64,000 nucleotides of DNA from Oscillospiraceae bacterium (GCA_017847835.1 JAGASH010000005.1:124001-188000); one strand, 5' to 3'. Shown: positions 38,041 to 47,091, counted from the first letter of the stretch. A program made the numbers and translations. The notes: generated by a model not told the origin, from the letters alone.

Positions 38041-38835
38041 ATGGATTTCGAGTTTAAGAGCCGTTATGACATTTCTGACCTTCTGATAATCATGAAAATT
38101 CTGCGCTCCGAAAATGGCTGTCCGTGGGATAAGGTTCAAACGCATGAGTCTATACGCACCGACCTTATCGAGGAAACCTACGAGGTCTGCGAGGGAATTG
38201 ACGCCAACAATCCCGAAATGCTTCGGGAGGAGCTTGGTGATTTGCTTATGCAGGTCGTTTTTCATTCGGAGATTGAAACAGAAGCGGGAAATTTCGATTT
38301 CAACGATGTCTGCAATGATATTTGTCAAAAGCTCGTTTACCGTCACCCTCACGTTTTCGGTGAAATATCGGTAAAGGACGCGGACGAAGTTCTGAAAAAC
38401 TGGGACGCATTAAAAAAAGCCGGAAAGCATCAGGATACTTACTCGGATACGCTTGAAAGCGTGCCCAAAACCTTCCCTGCTCTTCTCAGAGGTGAAAAGG
38501 TTTGCAAGCGCGCGGCAAGAGCAGGTGTTTCCGAAAACGACGCTAAAACAGTCGCTGAAAGTATCATTGAGGATATTCGGCAGCTTTGCTGTTGCGATTT
38601 TTCGGGTACGGTTGAACAAAATCAACAGAATATAGGCAAAATATTGTTGAAATTTTGTAATTTGAACAGAATTTTGAAAATTGACAGCGAAAAAGCCTTG
38701 ACATATTCCACAAATAGGTTTATAATGAATTTCAGGGCTGTCGAAAATGAAATCATCGCAAGCGGAAAGTCTTTGGACGATATTTCGGACGAGGAGCTTA
38801 AAGCTGCGGCTGATAAAGTCCTCAACGGTTTTTGA
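38041..38835 (+). CDS. mazG: nucleoside triphosphate pyrophosphohydrolase MazG
   Basis: 264-residue house-cleaning enzyme that hydrolyses (d)NTPs to monophosphates. The first MazG domain is clear: GCPWDKVQTHESIRTDLIEETYEVCEGID, then REELGDLLMQVVFHSEI, where the E-E-x-x-E and E-L-x-D residues bind Mg2+. The C-terminal region (KTFPALLRGEKVCKRAARAGV) fits the second MazG half. ATG 38041 follows GGAG. The Bacillus YabN fusion also has an N-terminal methyltransferase part, which is lacking here. Confidence 0.94.
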   Translation: MDFEFKSRYDISDLLIIMKILRSENGCPWDKVQTHESIRTDLIEETYEVCEGIDANNPEMLREELGDLLMQVVFHSEIETEAGNFDFNDVCNDICQKLVYRHPHVFGEISVKDADEVLKNWDALKKAGKHQDTYSDTLESVPKTFPALLRGEKVCKRAARAGVSENDAKTVAESIIEDIRQLCCCDFSGTVEQNQQNIGKILLKFCNLNRILKIDSEKALTYSTNRFIMNFRAVENEIIASGKSLDDISDEELKAAADKVLNGF

Positions 38836-38876
38836 CCGTTAGATAATAGAATCAATATTTTTGGAGGTTTAATAAC

Positions 38877-39182
38877 ATGACAAAAGCAGAATTAGTTACA
38901 GAGGTTGCAGCTAAGTCCGGTCTTTCCAAGAAGGACACCGAGAAGGCTATCGCAGGCGTTATCGAGACTGTTACTGAAACTCTCGCAAAGGGTGAGTCCA
39001 TTCAGCTCGTTGGTTTTGGTACTTTTGAGGTTCGTGAGCGTGCTGCTCGCAAGGGTATCAACCCCCGCACCAAGGAAGCTATCAATATCGCTGCTACCAA
39101 GGTTCCCGCTTTCAAGGCAGGCAGAGCTCTCAAGGAAGCTGTTAGCGCTCCCGCTCCCAAGGCAAAGGGCAAGAAGAAGTAA
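38877..39182 (+). CDS. hup: HU family DNA-binding protein
   Basis: 101-residue histone-like protein that bends and compacts DNA. KAELVTEVAAKSGLSKKDTEKAI opens the helical dimer part; VGFGTFEVRERAARKGINPRT carries the beta-arm with the intercalating Pro region. A lysine-rich tail (PAPKAKGKKK) goes beyond the usual 90 residues. ATG 38877 follows TTGGAGG. Codon use is strongly biased toward preferred codons (GCT, AAG, GGT), as expected for a very abundant protein. A terminator follows. Confidence 0.97.
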   Translation: MTKAELVTEVAAKSGLSKKDTEKAIAGVIETVTETLAKGESIQLVGFGTFEVRERAARKGINPRTKEAINIAATKVPAFKAGRALKEAVSAPAPKAKGKKK

Positions 39183-39203
39183 TTCTATCTTTCAAATGTT
39201 ATT

Positions 39204-39228
39204 AAGCGGCGGTTTTTCCGCCGCTTTT
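39204..39228 (+). terminator. terminator after the HU gene
   Basis: AAGCGGCGG (39204-39212) / CCGCCGCTT (39218-39226), loop TTTTT, then TTAG. Some read-through to rqcP is likely since rqcP starts 20 bases later without its own promoter. Confidence 0.8.
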
Positions 39229-39248
39229 AGCTGTTTAAGGAGCAATTT

Positions 39249-39485
39249 ATGCGTTTGGATAAGTTTTTGAAGGTTTCCAGATTAATCAAAAGAAGAACCG
39301 TTGCAAATGAAGCCTGCGACGCTGAAAAGGTTTCTGTAAACGGTAAGATAGCTCGCGCTTCTTATGAAGTTAAGACAGGCGATATTATTGAGATTAATAT
39401 CGGAAAACCGCTGAAGGTTCGTGTGCTTGAAATAAAAGAGTTTACGAAAAAAGAAGAGGCAGCCGCGCTGTACGAGGTTGTCTGA
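39249..39485 (+). CDS. rqcP: S4-domain RNA-binding protein RqcP (YabO)
   Basis: 78-residue S4-domain protein. MRLDKFLKVSRLIKRRTVANEACDAEKVSVNGKIAR is the S4 fold of the Hsp15/YabO group. In Bacillus, RqcP works with RqcH to add poly-alanine tails to nascent chains stalled on 50S subunits. Neighbours yabP, yabQ and divIC support YabO rather than Hsp15. It starts 20 bases after the HU terminator. Confidence 0.92.
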   Translation: MRLDKFLKVSRLIKRRTVANEACDAEKVSVNGKIARASYEVKTGDIIEINIGKPLKVRVLEIKEFTKKEEAAALYEVV

Positions 39486-39489
39486 AAAA

Positions 39490-39518
39490 GAATATTGCAC
39501 TCCCCCGCTGAATATAGT
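39490..39518 (+). promoter_or_regulatory. sigma-E promoter of yabP-yabQ
   Basis: GAATATT (39490-39496) is a perfect match to the sigma-E -35, then 14 bases and AATATAGT (39511-39518), 6 of 8 to the -10 consensus. yabP and yabQ are sigma-E genes in Bacillus, so the match is meaningful. Confidence 0.6.
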
Positions 39519-39562
39519 ATAGCAATAATTGTTTTGCCTGCTGTTCGGACGGGGGTGTTTTT

Positions 39563-39835
39563 ATGCAGAACAATTCAATTTCCACACCGCAGAATATCGT
39601 AATGGAAAATCGGAAAAATCTGCGGGTTTCCGGTGTTAAAGACATCGACAGCTTCACCGAAACAAGAATTGTCCTCTCGACGATTATGGGAGAGCTTGTC
39701 ATTAAGGGTGAGGATTTGCACGTTACAAATCTTGACGCGGAAACCGGTGATTTTTCTATGACGGGAAGCATTTCCTCCTGCTCGTACAGCCGAAAAAGCG
39801 TTATGGACGGTCCGATTAAAAAGCTGTTTCGTTAA
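39563..39835 (+). CDS. yabP: sporulation protein YabP
   Basis: 90-residue soluble protein made in the mother cell. NLRVSGVKDIDSFTETRIVLSTIMGELVIKGEDLHVTNLD is the conserved YabP/YqfC core (beta-rich). It begins 77 bases after rqcP, with GGGGGTG as ribosome site. It is known to be needed for sporulation in some species, with no known enzyme role. Confidence 0.93.
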   Translation: MQNNSISTPQNIVMENRKNLRVSGVKDIDSFTETRIVLSTIMGELVIKGEDLHVTNLDAETGDFSMTGSISSCSYSRKSVMDGPIKKLFR

Positions 39836-39865
39836 GGCAAATGCTGATGAAAAACGGAGGAAAAA

Positions 39866-40408
39866 ATGAGCGTTAGTATTCCCGATTGCTTTATGATTGC
39901 GTTTTTCGTGGGACTTGTTTTCGGGCTGGTCTACGAGGTGCTTCGGATTATCAGACTAATTTTGCGGTTTAGAGCTGCTGTTTTCGTGTGTGATGTGGTT
40001 TTTTTCGTTTTGGCGGCTTTTATTGTAATCAGGCTATCTGCAGCGCTCGGAAACTATGTCAGAATTTATACAATAATCGGCTTCGGAGCAGGTGTTTTTG
40101 CCTATATCGTAACCGTCGGACGACTGCTTAATCTTATCGAAAGCGCAGCTTCGGTTGCGTGGAGATTGACAATCTGGAAACTTTTGAAGAAAATCAGCGC
40201 TTTTTTGAAAAAATCGTTTGTTGGTATTTCACAGAAAGTAAAGTTTGGATTTGTAAAAGTATCCAAATATTTCACTAAACAGCCCGAAAAGCGCTTTAAA
40301 CACTTGAAATCAACAGGCAAAAAAGTGTATAATAATAAGAGATTAGATAAAATTGGGGAAGGTGAAAATAATGTCATCAAGGCAAGCGTCAGGAGAGGTC
40401 TGCAATAG
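39866..40408 (+). CDS. yabQ: spore cortex biosynthesis protein YabQ
   Basis: 180-residue membrane protein needed for spore cortex formation. About three to four N-terminal helices (FMIAFFVGLVFGLVYEVLRI, VCDVVFFVLAAFIVI, YTIIGFGAGVFAYIV) precede a basic C-terminal tail (KKISAFLKKSFVG..., NNKRLDKIG). The F-x-x-G-x-x-x-G-x-x-Y-E-x-x-R motif at the start is characteristic. It overlaps divIC by 38 bases. Confidence 0.9.
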   Translation: MSVSIPDCFMIAFFVGLVFGLVYEVLRIIRLILRFRAAVFVCDVVFFVLAAFIVIRLSAALGNYVRIYTIIGFGAGVFAYIVTVGRLLNLIESAASVAWRLTIWKLLKKISAFLKKSFVGISQKVKFGFVKVSKYFTKQPEKRFKHLKSTGKKVYNNKRLDKIGEGENNVIKASVRRGLQ

Positions 40409-40700
40409 TCCGAAAAAGCACCGCCTTTTCAGAATTCTTGTGGGCGCAGCTCTTTTGGTAATTGCGTGTTTTGTTGTATATGTTCTGGTTTCCGATATGA
40501 TGCAAATTCAAAAGGACAACGAAACCTACAACAAACTCGTTAATCAGACAAATGCTGTAAATGAGCAGAATGCGCAGATTGCAAACTATCTCGAAAACGA
40601 CGAGAATTTGAAGGAATATATTGAAGAAATCGCGCGTGAAAAGCTGGATTATGCAAATCCGAACGAAAGGATTTATTATGTTGTTCCGGCTGCCGAATAA
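40371..40700 (+). CDS. divIC: septum formation initiator DivIC (FtsB-like)
   Basis: 109-residue bitopic cell-division protein. One membrane helix (LFRILVGAALLVIACFVVYVLVS) is followed by a coiled coil (IQKDNETYNKLVNQTNAVNEQNAQIANYL) and the conserved EYIEEIAREKLDYANPNERIYYVV. It works with FtsL and DivIB at the septum. ATG 40371 has AAGGTG upstream; the frame could be read earlier from UUG 40353 but that is unneeded. Confidence 0.92.
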   Translation: MSSRQASGEVCNSPKKHRLFRILVGAALLVIACFVVYVLVSDMMQIQKDNETYNKLVNQTNAVNEQNAQIANYLENDENLKEYIEEIAREKLDYANPNERIYYVVPAAE

Positions 40701-40708
40701 ATAAAATC

Positions 40709-40732
40709 AGTCCCCTTTCGGGGACTTTTTTT
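40709..40732 (+). terminator. terminator after divIC
   Basis: AGTCCCC (40709-40715) / GGGGACT (40720-40726), loop TTTC, then TTTTTT. Confidence 0.85.
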
Positions 40733-40760
40733 GACTTTTTTTCCCGAAAATGTATATAAT
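40731..40760 (+). promoter_or_regulatory. promoter of the cardiolipin synthase gene
   Basis: TTGACT (40731-40736), 18 bases, TATAAT (40755-40760); the -35 begins within the T-run of the divIC terminator. Confidence 0.65.
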
Positions 40761-40794
40761 AAATAAGTCGCATTTTTTATTTTCGGGGTATGCT

Positions 40795-42342
40795 ATGAGT
40801 AATCTTAAAAGACCGGCAAAAAAGCTGTTTAACAGAACCGCTGTTTGTGTTTTCGGGATTGCGGTTCAGATGGGATATTTTGCCTCGCTTTGTCTGGGAC
40901 TTGGATTTTGCTATAACGCGTCTTTTCTGATTTTTCAGGCAATCGGTGTTGTTGTTTCAATGCTTATTGTAAATTCGGACATAAACCCAAGCTATAAAAT
41001 CGCCTGGATTTTGGTTATTATGGCGTTTCCTATTTTCGGGGTGATGTTCTGTATTTTTCTCGGAAACAGCAGCTCAAATAACAAGCTGCGTAAAAAGCTG
41101 AGCCCGTATATTGAAAACGAGCGTTTTGCACTCTCTCAAAACGAGAAGATACTGAAAAAACTTGAAGAAACCGAGCTGTCTGTTTCAAGACAGGCTGAAT
41201 ATCTCACGAAAATCGGCGGCTGCGCGGTTTACGATAACACAAAATCTGTCTTTCTGCCAAACGGTGAGGATAAATTTGCGGCATTGCTCAAAGAACTCGA
41301 AAATGCTCATCTTTTCATCTATCTTGAATATTTCATCATTGCCGAAGGGAAAATGTGGAACACAATTCTTGAAATACTCGAAAGAAAAGCAAGCGAGGGT
41401 GTTGACGTTCGCGTGATTTATGACGACATCGGATGTCTGCTCACGCTTCCCGATAAGTATAACACTATGCTTGAAAGCAAAGGGATAAAGTGCCGTGTGT
41501 TCAACAAGTTCAAGCCGTTCCTCTCAAAGAAAATGAACAACCGCGACCACAGAAAAATCTTCATAATCGACGGGAAAACCGCTTTTACTGGTGGAATAAA
41601 TCTAGCTGATGAATATATAAATGAAATTGAAAAACACGGTCACTGGAAAGACTCCGCAGTTATGATAAAAGGAGATGCCGCGCAAAGTTTTACCATGATG
41701 TTTCTCACAATGTGGAATTATCTTTCGGGCGAAAAGCCGACGGAATATCCGAGTTATCTGCAATTCAACGAAAATTCGGATTATTATGGTTCAAACGGCT
41801 TTGTTATCCCGTTTACCGACAGTCCGCTTGACGACGAGCCCGTCGGTGAAAACGTATATCTCAACATCATAAACAACGCGCAAAAATATGTATATATCAC
41901 AACACCTTACCTTGTTATCGACAATGAAATGCAAAATGCGCTCACTCTCGCGGCTAAAAGCGGCGTTGACGTCAGAATTATCACTCCGCATATTCCCGAT
42001 AAGTGGTACGTTCACTCTGTCACAAAAGCGCATTACAAAAGGCTTACTGGGCTTGGTGTGAAAATCTATGAATATATTCCGGGATTTATCCACTCGAAAA
42101 CCTTTGTCAGCGACGACACAACCGCTGTTGTCGGGACAATTAATCTCGATTACCGCAGCTTTTATTTGCATTTTGAATGTGCCGTGTGGCTCTATAAAGC
42201 CGACTGTATCTCAAACATCAAAGAAGATTTCCTCAAAACGCTTGACGAGTGCGAAGAAGTAACCTATGACGACTGCCTGTCCGTGAATTTTTTTGTTCGC
42301 TTATTACGAGCCGTATTGAAGCTGTTTTCACCGCTGATGTGA
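40795..42342 (+). CDS. cls: cardiolipin synthase
   Basis: 515-residue membrane enzyme that condenses two phosphatidylglycerols to cardiolipin. Two or three N-terminal helices (about 15-90) precede two phospholipase-D domains with HKD motifs HRKIFIID (His252) and HSKTFVSDD (His433), each followed by a G-G/N-L-D stretch. ATG 40795 is chosen as the first that follows a GGGG site. It lies between divIC and the S1 protein, where Bacillus has none, so it looks like an insertion in the yab region. Confidence 0.93.
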   Translation: MSNLKRPAKKLFNRTAVCVFGIAVQMGYFASLCLGLGFCYNASFLIFQAIGVVVSMLIVNSDINPSYKIAWILVIMAFPIFGVMFCIFLGNSSSNNKLRKKLSPYIENERFALSQNEKILKKLEETELSVSRQAEYLTKIGGCAVYDNTKSVFLPNGEDKFAALLKELENAHLFIYLEYFIIAEGKMWNTILEILERKASEGVDVRVIYDDIGCLLTLPDKYNTMLESKGIKCRVFNKFKPFLSKKMNNRDHRKIFIIDGKTAFTGGINLADEYINEIEKHGHWKDSAVMIKGDAAQSFTMMFLTMWNYLSGEKPTEYPSYLQFNENSDYYGSNGFVIPFTDSPLDDEPVGENVYLNIINNAQKYVYITTPYLVIDNEMQNALTLAAKSGVDVRIITPHIPDKWYVHSVTKAHYKRLTGLGVKIYEYIPGFIHSKTFVSDDTTAVVGTINLDYRSFYLHFECAVWLYKADCISNIKEDFLKTLDECEEVTYDDCLSVNFFVRLLRAVLKLFSPLM

Positions 42343-42428
42343 ATTTTTCCTTGCATATTACCGACGAGTGTTTCATATTTATTTAAATATAAAACGCTAG
42401 TGCAAAATTTCTGCTCGGAGGTAAAAAA

Positions 42429-43358
42429 ATGCAAGAATATTTGCCTGAAGGATATCTGCTCACAACCGATGATAATATCGCTGCTATTTCCACGCGCTCT
42501 CTGCTTTATGAAGCAAAGAATTCGGGAAAAATCCTTGAAGCTCCCTGTCTTGTCTGCGACAGCAGGCATAACCTTATTGTCGGCTTAGGCTGTATGAAAG
42601 GTGTTATCCCAAGAGAAGAAGGCGCGCTCGGTATTTCCGAAGGCGCAACCAAGGATATCGCGCTTATTTCAAGAGTGAACAAACCCGTTTGTTTTGTTGT
42701 GACTGGTTTTTCCGTTGATGAAAACGGCTCGGAATACGCGGTTTTGTCGCGCCGTCTGGCACAGCAAAGGTGCAGGGAAAATTATCTGAACAAACTGAAA
42801 ATGGGAGATGTTATCCCCGCAAAGGTCACGCATCTCGAACAATTCGGCTGTTTTGTTGATATAGGCTGCGGTATTCCCTCACTTATTCCTATTGATTTGA
42901 TTTCTGTTTCGCGTATTTCTCACCCGTCGGACAGATTTTTTGTCGGACAGGAAATCAAAGCGATTGTGAAGATGTTTGACGGTGACAGAATTTGCCTTTC
43001 ACACAAGGAACTTCTCGGTACCTGGGAAGAAAACGCTGCCCTTTTTGAACAAGGAGAAACCGTGACGGGAATTGTACGCTCGGTTGAGGAATACGGCATT
43101 TTCGTGGAGCTCGCGCCTAATCTTGCAGGACTTGCCGAGCCGAGAGCCGATATTTGCGTAAATCAGCGCGCGTCGGTGTACATAAAGGCGATTATTCCCG
43201 AAAAGATGAAAATAAAGCTCATCATCGTGAACGCTTCGGATACCGCGTTTCACAACAATGAGCCTAGATATTTTATAAATTCGGGGCATATCGACAAATG
43301 GGTTTACTCTTCCCCGCTCTGCCCGAAGCTTATCGAAACGGATTTTACTCTCCCTTGA
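42429..43358 (+). CDS. S1-domain RNA-binding protein
   Basis: 309-residue protein with S1 repeats. Two clear S1 units are IPAKVTHLEQFGCFVDIGCGIPSLIP and VTGIVRSVEEYGIFVELAPNLAGLAE; an N-terminal part resembles a degenerate S1 of RpsA-like proteins. It may bind ribosomes or mRNA. In Bacillus the same neighbourhood has YabR, a shorter S1 protein, so this is probably its positional counterpart. ATG 42429 follows GGAGG. Its end overlaps the convergent rarA by 14 bases. Confidence 0.85.
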   Translation: MQEYLPEGYLLTTDDNIAAISTRSLLYEAKNSGKILEAPCLVCDSRHNLIVGLGCMKGVIPREEGALGISEGATKDIALISRVNKPVCFVVTGFSVDENGSEYAVLSRRLAQQRCRENYLNKLKMGDVIPAKVTHLEQFGCFVDIGCGIPSLIPIDLISVSRISHPSDRFFVGQEIKAIVKMFDGDRICLSHKELLGTWEENAALFEQGETVTGIVRSVEEYGIFVELAPNLAGLAEPRADICVNQRASVYIKAIIPEKMKIKLIIVNASDTAFHNNEPRYFINSGHIDKWVYSSPLCPKLIETDFTLP

Positions 43359-44592
43359 TTTTTTTCCGATACTCTTTCGCAGCGTTTTCCATTTTATTGT
43401 CGCCGAATTCGTAGTAAACCTTGTCTTTCAGCTTATCGGGGAGATACTGCTGCTTGACGTAATGGTTCGGATAATCGTGCGGGTAGAGATAGTGCTGTCC
43501 CTTAACGGCTGCGTCCTCGCCGTCGCAGTGCTTGTTCTGCAAATGACGCGGGAAATCTCCCGTAATTCCGTTTTGCACATCGGCAAGAGCCGCATTTATC
43601 GCATTATATGCGCTGTTTGATTTCGGTGAGGTTGCAAGCAGGACAATCGCGTTTGCAAGCGGAATTCTCGCTTCGGGAAGTCCGAGCTGCATTGCGCTGT
43701 CAACGCAGGCTTTTACTATCGGAATAGCCATAGGATACGCTAAACCAACGTCCTCGGCTGCTATCACAAGCAATCGTCTTGAAAGCGAGATTATATCTCC
43801 CGCGTCCATAAGCCTTGCAGCATAGTGTAATGCCGCGTTTTCGTCCGAGCCGCGAATTGACTTTTGAAGTGCCGACAACAGGTCGTAATGCTGGTCACCG
43901 TCGCGGTCATAGCGCATATTGCTGCGCTGGGTAAGCTCCTTTGCAAGCTCCTGAGTTACCCTGCCGTTATCGGCGGAAACCGCGCATAATTCCACGGTAT
44001 TCAGGCATTTTCTCACATCTCCGCCGACGCCGTGACATATGTAATCAACTGCGTCCTCGTCAATAATCAGTTCTTCGCCGATTTCCGCTGAGATTTCGGC
44101 GAAGCCTCTTTTTACCGCTTTTTTCAGCTCCTCCGGCTCAACCGGCTTGAACTCAAACACCGTCGAGCGCGACAAAATCGCGTTATAGACGTAGAAATAC
44201 GGGTTCTCGGTGGTTGAAGCAATCAGCGTTATCGAGCCGTTTTCGATGTATTCAAGCAGGCTTTGCTGCTGTTTTTTGTTGAGGTACTGGATTTCATCAA
44301 GGTAAAGCAAAATCCCGTTCGAGCCGAGAAACGTGTCGATTTCCGCGACAATTTCCTTGATATCCGCAGTCGAAGCGGACGTGCCGTTCAGCTTGTGAAG
44401 CCGCATATTCGCAGACTCCGCGATAATCCGCGCGACTGTGGTTTTACCCACTCCTGACGGTCCGTAGAAAATCATATTCGGAACTTTACCCGACTGTATA
44501 ATTTTCAAAAGCGGTTTTCCCTCGCCGAGCAGATGAGTTTGTCCGACAACATCTTGGAGCGTTTTCGGACGGATTTTATCCGCAAGTGGCAT
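43345..44592 (-). CDS. rarA: replication-associated recombination protein RarA (MgsA)
   Basis: 415-residue AAA+ ATPase at stalled replication forks. MPLADKIRPKTLQDVVGQTHLLGEGKPL is the family start, FYGPSGVGKTTVARII is Walker A, ILLYLDEIQYLNKKQQ is Walker B, and a clamp-loader-like C-terminal domain follows (GSDENAALHYAARLMDAGDII, RLLVIAAEDVGLA). It starts 1 base after prs and shares the glyA-prs transcript. Confidence 0.95.
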   Translation of the reverse strand: MPLADKIRPKTLQDVVGQTHLLGEGKPLLKIIQSGKVPNMIFYGPSGVGKTTVARIIAESANMRLHKLNGTSASTADIKEIVAEIDTFLGSNGILLYLDEIQYLNKKQQQSLLEYIENGSITLIASTTENPYFYVYNAILSRSTVFEFKPVEPEELKKAVKRGFAEISAEIGEELIIDEDAVDYICHGVGGDVRKCLNTVELCAVSADNGRVTQELAKELTQRSNMRYDRDGDQHYDLLSALQKSIRGSDENAALHYAARLMDAGDIISLSRRLLVIAAEDVGLAYPMAIPIVKACVDSAMQLGLPEARIPLANAIVLLATSPKSNSAYNAINAALADVQNGITGDFPRHLQNKHCDGEDAAVKGQHYLYPHDYPNHYVKQQYLPDKLKDKVYYEFGDNKMENAAKEYRKKIKGE

Positions 44593-44593
44593 T

Positions 44594-45745
44594 TTACAGT
44601 CCTCTGTGTTCCTGAAGAAGCGCGTTTATCTTCTCAATCGGGTCAATTACTGCGCTTACGGAAGTGTCGTGGTTAAGCGAAGCAATAAAGTATGCGAGAT
44701 ACTTTGAAACGTCAACCTCCTTGAACCACGGACGCTTTAACAGCTCGGGTGTGCGGTATGTAAGGTTTGTACCGAATACCGCGTCGAGCAGACCTTCTTC
44801 GTATGCCTTGTCAAACTGCTCCAGACCGTTTGTGAAAATGCTGTAGGTAGCGTAAGCGAAGAAACGCTTTGCCTTGCGCTTGTGAACTTCTCTCGCGATG
44901 TCGAGCATAGACTCGCCGCTCGAAATAATGTCATCGGCAACAAAAACTGTCTTTCCTTCAACGTCCGAGCCGAGATATTCATGAGCAACAATCGGGTTTC
45001 TGCCGTTTACAATCTGCGAATAATCGCGGCGCTTGTAGAACATTCCCATTTCAACTCCCAGAACAGACGCGTAGAACATATTTCTGTTCAGTGCGCCCTC
45101 GTCGGGGCTGATTACCATAAAGTTGTTCTTATTGATAACAAGGTCGGGGAACGCCTTGAACATCGTTTTCAGCACCTGATAAGACGGAATAACGTTGTCG
45201 AAGCCCATCAGCGGCACTGCGTTGCAGACACGCGGGTCGTGAGCGTCAACGGTGATTACATTTGCAACACCCATTGCGTGCAGCTCCTGAAGCATAACAG
45301 CACAGTCCAAGCTCTCGCGATAGGAACGTCTGTGCTGACGGCCGCCGTAAAGCAGCGGCATAATCACGTTTATTCTGTGAGGCTTGCCGCTTGCCGCCTG
45401 AATAATACGCTTCAAATCAGCGTAGTGGTCGTCGGGCGACATATAGTTTTCCTTGTCAAAAAGACGGTACTTACAATTGTAGTTGCCCACGTCAACGAGA
45501 ATGAACAAATCCTTGCCGCGAACTGTGTTTTTGATAAGTCCCTTCGCGTCACCCGAAGAAAATCTCGGGCACTCTGCTTCAATCATAAACTCGCGCTGCG
45601 GTCTGCCGTTTCTGTCAGCCCAGCGTGTGAGATAGCCGTTAATACGCGCAGCAAGCTCCTCTGTACCGCGCATTGCAATCAATCCGATAGGAGCAACCTC
45701 GTTATACTCCTGATAAAGAACCTCAGTATTTTTTACAGTTGTCAT
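44594..45745 (-). CDS. prs: ribose-phosphate pyrophosphokinase (divergent long form)
   Basis: 383-residue enzyme making PRPP from ribose 5-phosphate and ATP for nucleotide and amino-acid synthesis. PRPP loop FVADDIISSGES (canonical VDDMIDTGGT), the ATP-region MPLLYGGRQHRR (canonical PYFGYARQDR), and the ITVDAHDPRV histidine/aspartate segment are recognised. At 383 residues it is about 65 longer than classical Prs (near 315) and is clearly divergent. It lies between glyA and rarA. Confidence 0.87.
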   Translation of the reverse strand: MTTVKNTEVLYQEYNEVAPIGLIAMRGTEELAARINGYLTRWADRNGRPQREFMIEAECPRFSSGDAKGLIKNTVRGKDLFILVDVGNYNCKYRLFDKENYMSPDDHYADLKRIIQAASGKPHRINVIMPLLYGGRQHRRSYRESLDCAVMLQELHAMGVANVITVDAHDPRVCNAVPLMGFDNVIPSYQVLKTMFKAFPDLVINKNNFMVISPDEGALNRNMFYASVLGVEMGMFYKRRDYSQIVNGRNPIVAHEYLGSDVEGKTVFVADDIISSGESMLDIAREVHKRKAKRFFAYATYSIFTNGLEQFDKAYEEGLLDAVFGTNLTYRTPELLKRPWFKEVDVSKYLAYFIASLNHDTSVSAVIDPIEKINALLQEHRGL

Positions 45746-45770
45746 CTGTTTTTCCTTCCTTTGCCCTACA

Positions 45771-47024
45771 TTACTCGTAAAGCGGATACTTCTTCGTAAG
45801 CTCGGTTACCATTTCGCGAACCTTGTCCGCGGTACCGTTGAAATCCTTTGCGGTGAGGTAAATGCACTCGCCGATAACCTTCATATCCTCTTCCTTCAAG
45901 CCGCGTGTGGTAACTGCGGGAGTTCCTATTCTTACGCCGCTTGTGTAAGCAGGCTTCTGCGGGTCGTTCGGGATTGCGTTCTTGTTGACGGTGATATATA
46001 CAGCGTCAAGGTTGGTTTCAAGCTCCTTGCCGGTGATGTTGAACGGACGAAGGTCAACGAGCATAAGGTGATTATCGGTGCCACCCGAAACAAGGTTGAA
46101 GCCCTTTTCGAGAAGCGTGTCAGCAAGAACCTTTGCGTTCTTGACAATCTGCTCGCCGTAAGCCTTGAACTCGGGTTTGAGCGCCTCTCCGAAGCAAACA
46201 GCCTTTGCTGCAATAACGTGCATAAGCGGTCCGCCCTGAAGTCCGGGGAAAATCGCGGAGTTAATCTTCTTTGCGATGTACTCGTTATTTGTGAGGATAA
46301 GACCGCCGCGAGGACCGCGAAGCGTCTTGTGAGTTGTTGTGGTTACAACATCTGCGTAAGGAACGGGGCTTTCGTGCTGACCAGCGGCAACAAGTCCCGC
46401 AATATGCGCCATATCAACCATAAGATATGCGCCGACTGCTCTTGCAATCGCCGACAGCTTCTTGAAGTCAATCGCTCTCGGATAAGCCGAAGCGCCTGCA
46501 ACAATAAGCTTGGGCTTGCACTTGTTTGCCTGCTTGTAAAGCTCCTCGTAATCGATAAAGCCGTCATCGTTCGTGCCATAAGCTACAAAGTTGTACATCT
46601 TGCCCGACATATTTACGGGAGAACCGTGTGTGAGGTGACCGCCGTGAGCAAGGCTCATTCCCATAACGGTGTCGCCGGCGTTCAGAAGCGCGAGATAAAC
46701 AGCCTCGTTTGCCTGAGCGCCCGAGTGAGCCTGTACATTCGCGAAATTCGCGCCGAACAGCTTCTTTGCACGCTCAATCGCAATGTTTTCAACAATATCA
46801 ACGTCTTCGCAGCCGCCGTAATAACGCTTTCCGGGATAACCCTCGGCATATTTGTTCGTGAGAACGCTGCCCATTGCCGCCATTACCGCGGGAGAAACGA
46901 TATTCTCGCTTGCAATAAGCTCGAGATTACGCTTCTGACGCTTGAGCTCAAGCCCCATTGCGTCGGCAACCTCGCTGTCATAACCGCCGAGAAAACCGAT
47001 TGTATCCACCAAATCGTTGTACAT
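45771..47024 (-). CDS. glyA: serine hydroxymethyltransferase
   Basis: 417-residue PLP enzyme interconverting serine and glycine with tetrahydrofolate. [32 protein letters not shown] and the PLP-lysine region [14 protein letters not shown] are all present, as is [16 protein letters not shown] 47024 follows AAAGGAG. It heads a glyA-prs-rarA unit with its own promoter. Confidence 0.97.
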   Translation of the reverse strand: MYNDLVDTIGFLGGYDSEVADAMGLELKRQKRNLELIASENIVSPAVMAAMGSVLTNKYAEGYPGKRYYGGCEDVDIVENIAIERAKKLFGANFANVQAHSGAQANEAVYLALLNAGDTVMGMSLAHGGHLTHGSPVNMSGKMYNFVAYGTNDDGFIDYEELYKQANKCKPKLIVAGASAYPRAIDFKKLSAIARAVGAYLMVDMAHIAGLVAAGQHESPVPYADVVTTTTHKTLRGPRGGLILTNNEYIAKKINSAIFPGLQGGPLMHVIAAKAVCFGEALKPEFKAYGEQIVKNAKVLADTLLEKGFNLVSGGTDNHLMLVDLRPFNITGKELETNLDAVYITVNKNAIPNDPQKPAYTSGVRIGTPAVTTRGLKEEDMKVIGECIYLTAKDFNGTADKVREMVTELTKKYPLYE

Positions 47025-47062
47025 AAGAAACTCCTTTCAAAAGAAAAAAATACTACAGATTA

Positions 47063-47091
47063 AGTTTACCACAAAACGCGACTTTTTTCAA
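47063..47091 (-). promoter_or_regulatory. sigma-A promoter of glyA
   Basis: Minus strand TTGAAA (47086-47091), 17 bases, TAAACT (47063-47068). Confidence 0.72.

Noticed and set aside
44882..47063. Open frames of 305 and 331 codons on the plus strand (44882-45799, 46068-47063) opposite prs and glyA
   Set aside because: Rich in Cys, Asn, Arg and Val in the way expected of reversed codons, with no domain; prs and glyA are certain.
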